From: Acanthaster planci | Lineage: Eukaryota > Echinodermata > Asteroidea > Valvatida > Acanthasteridae | Assembly (NCBI RefSeq): GCF_001949145.1 | Contig: NW_019091466.1 | Span: 912,851 to 976,016 of the forward strand | Direction of reading: 5' to 3' | Length of the DNA stretch: 63,166 nucleotides | Shown: positions 12,675 through 24,400 of the stretch, in pieces | Numbering within the stretch: position 1 is the stretch's first letter | How the letters are laid out: every line of letters starts with the position of its first letter | Program-made: the position numbers and the translations under genes | Notes under the pieces: generated by a model | The model's input: only the letters and a program-made list of their open reading frames with translations | The model's database searches: none | Told to the model about the DNA's origin: nothing

Positions 12675-13322
12675 GTATAGACAGTGCAAATATTTTTTGC
12701 TAATTTAAACATGGCGCTAAATAATGATCATATGACAGAGGAAGGAATCCTCCATGGACAGAGTGTGGTCTGTGGATGAAACAACAGAGTATAGACGGAG
12801 TTAATAACAGAGTACCCTGCCCCTTTTTGACACTGTAAACAATGGCTGCTACCAGAACATGTGTGATTTGTTTTCCCTGTATCCTCTATGCAATTTATCT
12901 TATTTTAAAACACCTTTTGGGTATTACATGTATTATCAGGAAACTCAAAATTATATTGGTTTCATAATAATGCCCATATATTAAACGAAATAAAAACTGA
13001 TCCTGATCCCACATCTGAAACACAGAGTTCGGTATTTTTTCTAGATAGTTCAATATGAGTGGTTAACTTTGCTACTCCCTACCAATCTTCATCCGTTCTT
13101 TTCTTTTGTTCAAATAAAACGTCTGATGTTGTGTTTTCTAAAGAGCAGCAAACAAATATTCTGTTGATAAGAAAATGATAGAAAGGTCTTTCCTGTGGTA
13201 GGGATGTTTGGTTATAAAGTTTCTTTTGGGGAGCTGTGCTAACTTAAAAGATGTAATATTTTTGCAATGTGTAATTAATCAAAACATTATGTTTGTTTCG
13301 GATTAATTCTTCTCTTCTGCAG

Positions 13323-13660
13323 AACTTCAAGCAATATTCCAATTCCAGATGAGGTGGAAACTGAGGAAATGGATGCTGAAGAGGCAAAAGTGTGTAGTGC
13401 ACCCATCAATGCTGTAGCCAAATCTGAAGGCGTTGCATTGCCATATACAAGCAAACCGTCCAAACCAACCGAGTCAAGTCCCCCCCATGCCAGGTTTATC
13501 AAAAATGAGGAAGAGAATGAGGGTGAACTCCAGTCTAGAGGTTGACAGGTGTAAATCACAAGAGATAGAGGAGGATGACATTGAGCAGTTTTTCAGAGCA
13601 CTCTGGCACTGTGCTTCTATACTCACCTCATGCACAGAGCTGGTCTCTCCCTTGCTCTGA
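13323..13660 (+). pseudogene. Second exon of the Harbinger accessory protein, frame-disrupted
   Basis: A strong acceptor (TTCTTCTCTTCTGCAG) precedes 13323. The exon first reads IPIPDEVETEEMDAEEAKV in one frame. After a run of seven C residues at about 13480-13486 the sensible frame is shifted by one, reading MPGLSKMRKRMRVNSSLE, then EIEEDDIEQFFRALW, and stopping at 13658-13660. The acidic stretch, basic patch and DDIEQFFRAL segment resemble the tail of MADF-BESS proteins, but the BESS assignment is inference. The C-run frameshift fits either decay or a sequencing error. Confidence 0.35.
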
Positions 13661-13871
13661 TTGGGGACCGGAATTGTGTTGTGATTTTTGTGAGATTGTG
13701 CTTTACCATCTCCAGAATACTCTTGTATTGAGATTTGGACATCCTGAAGTACTAGAAAAATTTATCTTTGTGAGAAGAAAGCTCCCTTATTAAAGTTTTG
13801 TATTCTCCAACTTCTTTATTCTGAAAAATATCATGCACCCACACACTTCTGGGTAATCTCTGGTTACACCT

Positions 13872-13922
13872 TCAGTTTAATAATAATAGAAAAAAGAGAG
13901 CATCTTCGTTGTTGGCGGCCAT
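13872..13922 (-). pseudogene. Possible truncated start of a Harbinger transposase
   Basis: Reading inward from the right inverted repeat on the minus strand, an ATG at 13922-13920 opens MAANNEDALFFLLLLN and then a stop. Harbinger transposases often open with a similar acidic and leucine-rich start, and a divergent second gene at this end is expected. The match is short, so this is tentative. Confidence 0.2.
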
Positions 13923-14341
13923 TTCGTCTTCAACATCTTCATTGCTATGGTTAAAAACTGATCGGGACATCACATCGGTATACTAAAAAAATTTTTATTT
14001 TATGCAGTCCGACCTTTTCAGATGATTTTTCCTTTTCAGGGTCTTTATCATTATTGTTATCGAGGCCTGTGTGACTGGCCCTTTACAGGGACATAAAAAT
14101 GTCACACACTGGACCCCAAATTTACAGAATGACCCACCAAGGGCTTAAGCAAAATTTGCACAATATTTTACTTGCTTGTTAGTGTATTTGTTTCACTAGT
14201 CATGGACTTGATCTGGCAGTTTGATTTAAAATAGTGCAACAAGTCAATATCAATATTAATACTTACAATAACAGGTGTTCTCCTTGTATTACATCTGGTA
14301 TCCGTGTGACCATTATTCAAATGCAACAAAACCAAAATGGG

Positions 14342-15194
14342 CAGTGTTGTAGTCGAGTACTTTTTTCCGAGTACCAAGCACTGCCGGGTACTTTGACTGC
14401 CGAGTACAAAGACAGGGCGAGTACTTTGCCAGCCGAGTAAAAGTATTGGTTTCCGATTACAAGAACTTGCACTTTCGAGTACGAGTACAAGTACAAGTAC
14501 TTCTAATTCCGAGTACGAGTACAGGTACTTCTAATTCAAAAGTAGTTTTATCTTAATTTAGAGACTCTAAGACCTGCCACTGTGTAAAAGAAATACCAAA
14601 TGCAGATGACATGGCTACACGAACAAGTGATCTGGCTAGCAATGTCACGGTCACTACACATGCATTGCAGCAGTTGACACAACGTGCATGGCGCGGCGAA
14701 GTCTATTTTCCAGACTAAATTAGTCACATGCCTGTGATTTTCTGTATGCTGGGTGCGTTGTTAGAATTTTCAGGTCCAGGAACCAGACTGCCAATGCCCA
14801 AGTAAATTGCGGGACCATTCTGGAGTACCACAATATTTACATACATGATTGGTTAAGTACGATTGGGTCGTATACGTTAATGGTCCCACGTTCGGCCTTC
14901 ACTTTGTCAGAACCGTATCGTATCGAATATCGGGTCATTGGAGTCGATATTTTTGTGCTTTATTTTAACGGCCGTGGTAAGTTTAACTAGTAGAGTACTA
15001 ACCTACTCAAGTACGAGTACTTTGATGCTCGAGTATAATTTTTGGATGTCGAGTTCTGAGTATTTTGTAGCCCGAGTACAAGAAATGTAGTTCGAGTACG
15101 AGTACTTGGACGTCCGAGTACAAGTACCAGTACTCTGAAAACGGTACTCGAGTAGTACTCGAGTATGAGCCCGAGTACGAGTACTAAAACACTG
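14342..15194. mobile_element. Non-autonomous hAT-type element rich in GAGTAC motifs
   Basis: The element starts CAGTGTTGTAGTCGAGTAC and ends in CACTG (reverse complement CAGTGTTTTAGTAC). It is flanked by a near-perfect 8-bp duplication, AAAATGGG at 14334-14341 and CAAATGGG at 15195-15202. CAGTG...CACTG ends with 8-bp duplications are typical of hAT elements. The subterminal 200 bp at each side are packed with CGAGTACGAGTAC repeats, probably transposase-binding repeats. The middle (about 14540-15000) is unrelated single-copy-looking DNA. No transposase is encoded. Confidence 0.8.
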
Positions 15195-15250
15195 CAAATG
15201 GGTGGATGGTCCACATGATACGTAGGCAATAAAAAGTAATTTTCAAGTGC

Positions 15251-15459
15251 TCACATCTTGGACCTCAATATTAACAATCCAAAGAAATAAAGGATATCAT
15301 CATCAGTGAAATCTGTCTGGTTAGCTGGACGGATTGGCTCTGGAGGTCGTTCCTTAGGCTTCTTCTTACCCATCTGGGGTGGAGGGGGAGGTCTACATGA
15401 AGAAGGTACCATCCCTGTTGTCAAACCTGTGGGAAACTTCTCGGCTACCAATTTCAAAC
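15251..15459 (-). CDS. CEP41: CEP41 last visible exon with stop
   Basis: The acceptor ends CGCTCTAG. The exon encodes [20 protein letters not shown] and a proline-rich basic segment ([19 protein letters not shown]), then QTDFTDDDI, and runs to TGA at 15253-15251. The last residues ([12 protein letters not shown]) do not resemble other CEP41 tails. The true protein may therefore splice out near 15290 into an exon not found below the hAT element, or it may simply end here. Confidence 0.8.
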
Positions 15460-18400
15460 CTAGAGCGAGAATTGAAAATGCTTCAAATACTGGGGTTGAG
15501 GGATAACAACTTTGATCTACCTCTTTGGGACATGTCAGTTGCTCTGACTTTTGAAACAGAAAATTGGACTGTAAAAAATTCTGAAACAGAAAGTGCAGAT
15601 CCCACTGCTCGGGTATTGGTATGGGCACATCAATTTATTAAATAATTTTAGCATTACAAAGAGTTTCAAATGCACATATCACAGCATGGATCTACTAGCA
15701 GAATATATGTAACAATTCCTTCAGGTAGATGAAGTTGGTAGTTGAGTGGACTGTTGGGTGTGGAATTGCCTTTGTAAAGGAATTAACTCTGCCACTGTAA
15801 AAAAATCCCAGACAGTCAAAAAGGGTTGTCCACTTCCCCTGCTTTCATAGGCAGTCACGTAAACAAGTTAATTGCTAGCTATCAGATTACACAGATTAAA
15901 TAGTCAAAAGGCTGACTGATAGGAAAGGCAAGGCAGAGCTACATTGTACACGTGTAACTGGATAACTTTCACTAGTGCTGCAGCCAAACGCCGAATCGAA
16001 CCAAAATTATCGAACATGGCACTTCAGAACCGAACTGTACCGAACCGTACCAAACTGGCCAGTTCTGATGTTTGATATGGCACAGCACACGGAACACACT
16101 TGATAAAACTTGATAAAAGCAAACGCAACAAAAAATGGATAACGAGTTATGCCGCACAGGCGCTCAGTATATGTGTGTGTACACACATACTGTAAATGTA
16201 CATGTACATGTACAGTAAACTTATGATGGCCCTGCATCACATGTTGGTTGTAAAAGTATGTGGTGACAATTCACTAATAATCAACCGAGAACATGCAACG
16301 TGCAGCACTGCCGCTGCAGAACAATTCACACATCCTATGATCGTCTTGTTGAGTCAAAAAACAACCGCTTTTGGTCGACAAAACACGGTCGGAAATTGTC
16401 ACACCTCCGACAGTAACTTTCTATGGAATTTCAACTACTAAACAAACTTTGGGGAAACAGTTTTAAAAACATACTATGTTCTAATCAAAGTAGCTCGTGG
16501 ATTGGGGTGGGTTCATTGCTTGTATTAACGTATTTTACACAAGTACAGTACGGCACATTCATAGCGACCTCTTCAATGTCTCAATGTGCATTGTACATGT
16601 ACACTGTACATGTATATGTACGTACATGTGTGTGCATGTCCGAACCCGAACCAAACGAAAGTTCGTTAAAAATTTCTGAACTGTTCCGAACTGGACCTTG
16701 GAGCCTACTTGCAGTGCTAACTTTCACATTTCAATTTTTGAAAGTGACAGCCTGTGAGTCACAGAACCAGTATGTATTTTTCTCTTACAAAGGTAAAGGT
16801 AAAACACCTTTTACAGATTATACCAACTACATCTATCATCAATTATTTCCATACACTAGTTACATGTACCACCTTTAAGTCGCACAATTAATCAGCAAGG
16901 GTAAATTTAAGAGTTTGGCTCAATAATGGAAACTGTGGATGACTATTGCCATTGAATTATGATCTACACAATTTGTTTTAACAAAAAGAGAATAGTTTTT
17001 GACATATATTGTGCTTAATGAAAATGCTCTCTCAATAAATATTAAAGCTTTAGAAAAAATCAAGAAGGAAACCTGACCCTGAAAATCAAAACTCGGCCTC
17101 TGACTGCAACTTACCTCCAGACAGAAGGAATGTGTTGTTGAAATCCCTCTCCACAAATGTAGTTGCTGCCATGGGACCAATCCTCTCATCTTCATCATAC
17201 ATGACAATGATTTTCCCTGTCTTGTTTTTCTAAATTGTTTTCAGTTAAGGTAAACTGTTAACTGTCAGTGCCAAATTATGCTGTTTACCATTTTTTTCCA
17301 ACATTTCAATGAGTAATTTACAGGCTTCTTCACTGGAAATTCAGGATTGCTCTTGATGACAAAAAAACGCTTTGAATACTCTATCAGGCAGAAGAAAATT
17401 GTGACAAATCACAAATACAGTACTACTGTACATAATAAACCAAACCAATCCAATCATTAAATCTTACACTTTAGGTGAATGAAACAGTTTATAGTGATGT
17501 AAAAATACTGTAAATATTGTAAGAATTTGTTTATAGAATTGAAAACAATTTGTACAAATTGTGAAGCAAATGTTTCTACAGAAAAAACACAATGCACGAA
17601 TGCATTCCATTCCTGCAGAATCTAAGCACTTATACCAGTACCTTACGTTCAATCTGAAGGATACATAAGCAAGGATGTCTTTAGTGAAGTTGTTGACTGA
17701 TCTTGATAGCATAGCAGAAGGGTAATTCTTTGCTGGTAATAAAAAAAGGAAATCATGATTTAAATAAAAACTATTCTGTATTTTTAATCAAGCACATACT
17801 GTTAATGCTCTCTTTATTGAATCCAAGTCTTCCAAGGACAAGTGTTACAGAAGAAGAACAGTAGGGCTGTACTGATTATTTGAATGTTTAATTGAGTATC
17901 AAATGTGTGGATATGGATTTTCGATACAGCAGTATTTGGAAGTGAAAACTAATGAAATAAAAAAGGAACATTTCAATTACTTAGTCATAAAATAACTCTT
18001 TTGTGAGTTAAATTTGAATCAAATCTGGTACACTGAGTTATCTGATTGGACATAAACATAACAATTTGAATTCCAGGACGGAATACACTGTTGCTATATC
18101 TTGTGATTCGGGGCAAGCTTTTGCGTAGCGACCGCCATTTCTGGAATGGACTGGTTCCAGTGTACTCTTCTTATCCATTGAAAACAGTCTATTGGTGCAA
18201 GGCGTCGCTTATGTAACCAAGCAAAAGCTTGCCCCGAATCACGAGGTATAGCAACAGTGTCTTTAGTACAGAGAATTCAAATGGTTATGTTTATGTTAAT
18301 GTAAAGAACTCAGTGTACTTGATTTTATTACACTTTAACTAGCAAAATGCTTTATTGCACTCCAAAAGTATATTTCAAGGTGCAGTGTTGAGAGTAAACT

Positions 18401-21400
18401 TAAAGGCAGTAAAAAGCATACACCCAACAATAAGCCCAAAATTATTTGTCATTTTCTTTTATTATTATTTTTAAAAAAGGTGGATATTTTGTTATCCCAT
18501 ACTTTTGTGGAAATTTGGTAAAACCAAATGTTCAATTGAATGGAAGGTTGAATATTTGCATCTTTAATCAGCCTTAAATGAAAAGCAGACATCTGGTTGT
18601 TTGTCATCAAAAGAGCAGTAACAAAATCTAATGTTTACAAAGGTACTATTATTTAGAAAACGGCCATTGTTTGGCTGCCCAAATAAAATCTACTTGCCTG
18701 ATAATCAAAAAGAAGAGAACACCCTGCATACAAATATTCAACTGATGCTTCTGTTTGTCTTAAAAAAAACCTGATGGCCACTTTTCAGGTGGCTGTGTAA
18801 ACTCTGGTTTTTAAGTGACTGAAAGCATTAAAAAATGTTTGATCAGATTTTCTGCTACCCTGACAAGAGAACGCAGACAGTCGGATATCCAGCTTTTATC
18901 CCCAAGCAAAGAATGTAAATCTGTCTTTCAGGTGGCAGAAAGGTAATGTAGATAAGCATTTTTTACAAAAATGTGAAATCTGCTTTTCTGGTTGCAAAGA
19001 GCCAGAATATCTGCACCTCTTGGAACTGCACCCCTAAGAACTTTCTATTTACTCTTTGGCAATGGACCGCAAAACAGCAGATGTACACTTTCATCCTTCA
19101 TACAGGTTTGTACCATCCCTTCTGATTGCATTGCCTGTGTTCTACAGCAAGGCATATAATACCTGAAAAACTTCCTGACTAAAACAAATTTGGATTGACT
19201 ACAGCACAGATTACTTGAACAGACTGATGGCGCCCACTAAGTCACTTGACTTACATGTACAGTACACATACATGTAGGTCAACAGTACATGTAGGTCAAC
19301 AAACAGGGCGACCACCAAAAGCAAAGTGTTTCATTAGTATCATTTACCAAAAATAAAACTCAAACGAATGATGCACTGAGTACTATACCCTAACTTGGCC
19401 GTGTTGTTTGTAAACAACACTCAAAACACACGTTGCTATGGGGTTGATACCCACGATGGTCACATGGTGTAGTGGGCACAATGGGTCTATTACAGTCATG
19501 TATTATCCAGGAAAGTTCGGGTTTTGGTGGCCCATATATTGGGGATAATGGTAAATAAAACCATCTTGTTCAAGACTGCAATTAGTATGGTTTCCGATAT
19601 GGTATGAGCTAATTACCTGTTATGAGGTGGCACTGTTTGTATGCATCAGAGTCTCTCAGATCAAGAAGCAAATATGGGTTGTCGTACTCCTCAGACTTAG
19701 GAATAGACGGTGTGGGTGGAATAGAGTTGTTTCCAACGTCAAATTCTCCTATGCCTTTGATCACACTGCATGGATGAAAGTTCTTAGTTAGGGTTGATGT
19801 AATTTTAAAATAGGGCAAAAAATGCAAAAACAGTCAATTTCAAAATGTCATTCAATATAAATTTACCATTGCACTGTGCAAGAACATTTTTAGTGTTATT
19901 GACAAATCTAGGCATATGATCAATTTACAAAAGGATGGCCCCATGTACTAGTAGAAAGCACTGTGGCAGCAACTATTGAATCAAATCATCAAAGGTCACC
20001 AAACTATATGAGGGCTATGGGGGGGGAGGGTGAGGGAAAGGCACTTCTGAAGACATACTGCCAATTTTTTTCTTTTAGGAATTGAAAGCAGCAGCGTTTT
20101 AGTTATGCTTCTACCACCCTTCTCTGAGACCTGGTGTGAGAATTCTTTAACACAGGAAAAAATTGGACAGTTGTTTTTGGAAAAAAGTCAATTCCCCCCC
20201 AAAGAAATTAAATTAAAAAATTGCTTAATTCACCCCACTTTTCAAGAAAGATGATCCAGCTCAGCTTACAAATTACAGACAGATTTTGGTCCTATCTTGT
20301 TTCGCTAAGATTTTGGAGAAACTTTCAAGAAAAGAATGCCCTCATTCTTCTCTGCCAACCAGTATGGTTTCAACATGGGTTTGCCATCTCAATGGCACTT
20401 ATTGAAGTAGCAGACAAAGTAAGAAAAACATCTTTTCAATTGGTATATTCTTAGATTTATCAAAAGCTTTCAATACTATAAATCATGATATTCTTCTTGA
20501 CAAATTAAATTACTATGGTGTATGTGTCGTTGCCTATGATTGGTGTACAAGTTCTTTGAAAAATTGTCAACAATGTAGTAGTTTTAACCTGTCTGATTTG
20601 AAACATATATCAAGTGGAGTGCCACAGGGCTCTTTGCTCAGGCCTCTACTCTTTTTTAACCCTAACCCCCTAGGCCCTTTTTGCTAGGGACCCTCCTCAA
20701 TCCTCCCGAATCCTCCAATTTCGGCAGTGAAAATTTAGATTATCCCTCAATCTTCCAAATTCCTCCAAAATTTCTTCAAAATATTACTTGGAGGTGTTCC
20801 TACTGCCTCAATCCTTCAAAATCCTCTGGCAATTCCTATCATTATGTTGAGGCAGTGTGAATGGCATTCTTGAGCAGTGCGGTTGATTCGAAAGAAATAT
20901 CAGGCTGAATTTATGCACAACTAAGCAAAAACAACACAAGGTCGAACCCATGACCTTCATGCATGGCATCCTTTGCAATCAACCATGCACTTTTACCATT
21001 CACCCTCAATCCTCTAAAACTGCCCAAATGCAAGCCAAAAAATGATGGTGATTCTCAGCAGCAGGTCTTTTGTTCCGAGTACAGTCTTTTGTTACGCGGA
21101 CCAGCTCTTTTGTCCAATTGTGGCTCTGCTTGTAAAGCCATGCTGCCCAAAACACTGCAAAACAGGGTTCCTCAGCAGCAAGTGGTTAATACTCACCTAT
21201 TTCTCTTACTGTTATATTGTCTGGGGGAATACTTCTCATACAAATTTAAATATTAAATCTCAAAATATTGCGGGATTGATGTTTCGATCCTAGCAGAATC
21301 TTTCTCAAAGGCAAAATGACAAGTGGACAGGACAAACAAGCAAACGGAGAATCAACCAACCATGGATGAATGCATGGTTGAACAACAAAGGAATGTAAGG

Positions 21401-24400
21401 TGGGAAGAGATCAAAGGAAAAATACAATGAATGGAACTGGACCCCAAGTGGGAGGGGGGTATAATGTGCAGACAAAAGAGAGGGAAAGAAAAGAGGGTTA
21501 ATTAGTAGGTTCCCTCTTGGATGTTCAGGCCATGGGGTTGTATGGAACGGGGGCGTTTGATCCAAAGCTTCTCCCTGTTGAAGCGAACAGCATCTTTAGG
21601 AACTCAAGTGATTCTATGCCCTGTAAGATCATGTCAGACGTAGAATGGTAAGGAAGGTTGAAATTGTGGCCTACAAAGTATCTAGTCATTTGGTGCTGAC
21701 CGTAGATCTGTGACCATAGAAACGCTTCTTGAGAGTGTTCTTAGTCTCTCCAACATACTGAACACTGCACACGCTGCACGAGATAAGATATATGACATTA
21801 GAAGAGCTACAAGTGATAGTGCTTTTGGTTCTGTGGGTGGTACCGGAGGAGTGTCCAGAGAATGTATCCGATTCCAGGACATGGTTCTGGAAGCAAAGTC
21901 GACAATGCAGAAGCAGGCCATGGGTCATCTTCAAAGTAATCAACGGCATGACTAGATGGAAAAGCAACTCACTTAGTAAGTGCCCACATGTACCTCAAAT
22001 GATATCCCCATAGCAGGAAGATTGAAACATTTTATTACAGCCTGGACTAAAATTAATTCTGATGAATGGATTTTGGACATGGTTGTACATTGTCACATTG
22101 ATTCAGCATGTTGTCCCAACCCAGATCCAGTTTTTAGATTTTGACGTGGCACTAATAGACAAATAGATTCCTTGTGAACGAAAGGCACAATCATGCAAGT
22201 AGAACCCTGCCTTGGCCGATCTGTTTCCAATATTTTTCTGATACCAAGGAAGGATGACTCGATGAGACCCATTTGACAAATTTGCCAAGTACCATCCTTT
22301 TAGATGGAAACAGAGTTTTCATTGACACTTATTCGACCACACTGCTACCTTGCTTCAGTAGATCTTAAAGATGCTTAATTTGCCATTCCCATATCCCAAG
22401 AACATCAACAGTTTCTGAGATTTCAGTGGCTAGATAAACTGTGGCAATTTACCTGTTTGTGTTTTGGGTTGTCCAGTGCACCACGTATATTTAAGAAGGT
22501 TATGAAGCCAGCAATCGATGTTTTAACAAAATAATGGTCACATTTCTACTAATTGTATAGATGATTCCCTTTTGATAGGGGACACAATTAAAAAATGTGT
22601 GAATAGCTTTGAATCTAGGTATGCCCTAACGACTGAACTTGGTTTTGTGGTGAATCTACGGTTTGAATTTTGCCTCTTATCAGAACATTAACAGTTTGAA
22701 GCAACTGATTATTTATGGCTGGACCCTCCTTTTCTTTGTTTTGACAAGGACTGCCAGCTCCATGAACATGGGATCATTTTCTTGCCCTTGAAAGAGTGTG
22801 TCCACAAATCATTGTTGTCCCTTTTGGGTACAGAATCTTCAAAGACTGGGTTAAAATCAATGATTTCCCCCTATTCAATTTCCTCATATGGAATCATAAG
22901 ATCGGGAACAGCAGAATCGCGAGTAGAGGCAGTAAATGCATTGGTTAAAGACGCAACTGTCGCTGAGAGACAGCAGCTTGCAGGCTGTGATCTTGCGGAG
23001 GCCTTGAGGCGCTGGCGCAGCTTGAGGAACCAGGTTCTGCGGTGGGTGTGATATTAAGCTTAGAAGTGCACTTCTTAACTGGCGTAGCAGAAATCTGAGC
23101 AGCATTAACACTAGGCACAATTTGAGCTCTTGCAATTTCCTTCTCCAGATGCGTAAAGAACAACTGAATAATGGCCTCATTGGCCATAGTTGATTTCCTA
23201 AAAAAAAAACCACACACGACGCGCACCAGGAACAAAGCATAGCAAGCATGATATTCACCAGAAATACACTGACGAAGCAGCGTGAGGATGTGCATGTGAG
23301 GTTTGCGGCTACCGCAGTCACCCGGTAATTAGACTTTTCTCCAGGTGCTGCATTTGCAGTCATCCGGTGCGAAAGGGTTAAAGGTCTTATGACACTTTCA
23401 TGCAGAAACTTAAGTTTTATCTTATGTGATAGATTTCATGTGTCCTAGTCTCTAGGGTTCTAGTTTGATATGTGATCAAGTACATGTAACCCCTTCCCGT
23501 AGCCCTTTCATTCATCATTATTTTTATTTGATGCTCATTTTGTATATATGTAATGTTTTCCCTGTGTGTATTGTTGTTTCTTTTTTTACTGTCTTGTTTG
23601 TTTCTTGTAATGGCATGTCTGACACAAGCTTTGCTTTTAAGGTATTACCACCTCTGGTGGCCTTTTTATCTCATACATTGTTTGTACAATGTACCTGTAT
23701 TTTGCCATGAGGTGGAAATAAATGTAATGTAATGCAATGCAATTGAATTAAAGAACTAGATATACTGTATGCCACTAGGGCTTTTCTGACGTAGCAATTA
23801 CATCAGAATCACCGACATAGGAAAGAGGTAGTGCTGCAGCTGAACCAAACCAATAATTATCGAACATGGCACTTTCAAACCGAACCGAGCCAAACTGGTC
23901 GGTTCGGATGTTCGGCTTTAATATGGCATGGCTAGTGCACAGAATGCATGCAAGAAAACTTGCAAACGTGATGAAAAATGGATAACGAGTTATGCTGCAC
24001 GCACGGCGCTAGCCCTCAGCACATGTGCATGTACATACATGTACACATACACTGTAAATGTATGTACAGTAAACTTGTGCTGGCCCCGCATCACGCAATG
24101 GTTGTAAAAAGCATGCGGTGAGAATTTACTAATTTTACGGCATTTTCGCAGCACAACAATTCTAAATTCTCACTTAATCCAACTGTCCTTATGTATATTC
24201 AGATTTACCGGTAGTATTATGTTTGCCAATCTGTGATCGCCATGCCCTTACATTCCATGTTAGGCCAATGATGTCATAAATGGCTGTGCAATACGAATAT
24301 TGATTGGATGCTGATCACAGTTGGACTCATGCGCGATCTATTGAAGGCAACTTGACTCCAGAGGGAAAAATGATTTTGCCAGACAGGCTGGTGCAGCGAT

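Larger units (their letters stand above)
11622..14082. mobile_element. Harbinger-like DNA transposon, internally decayed
   Basis: The ends are inverted repeats about 29-30 bp long (11622-11650 and 14054-14082) with about 27 matching positions. They begin AGGGCC and share CTCGATAACAA at the inner side. They are flanked by a 3-bp duplication, TTA at 11619-11621 and 14083-14085, the typical TWA target of PIF/Harbinger elements. Inside, the plus strand has a decayed MADF-type first exon and a later acidic exon. The minus strand has what looks like the first codons of a second protein. This two-gene layout (transposase plus Myb/MADF protein) is known for Harbinger elements. No DDE transposase core survives. 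Confidence 0.7.

Noticed and set aside
15251-15628. Minus-strand frame first considered as a piggyBac transposase fragment
   Set aside because: Phase-correct splicing to upstream exons and the [13 protein letters not shown] text identify it as the last visible exon of CEP41.
16423-16878. 151-codon plus-strand open frame
   Set aside because: Mostly lies within the non-coding hAT element and runs past its end; no family resemblance.
20930-21005. Possible tRNA-derived SINE (GGTCGAACCCATGACC resembling a B box)
   Set aside because: No A box at the proper distance and no second copy in the window.
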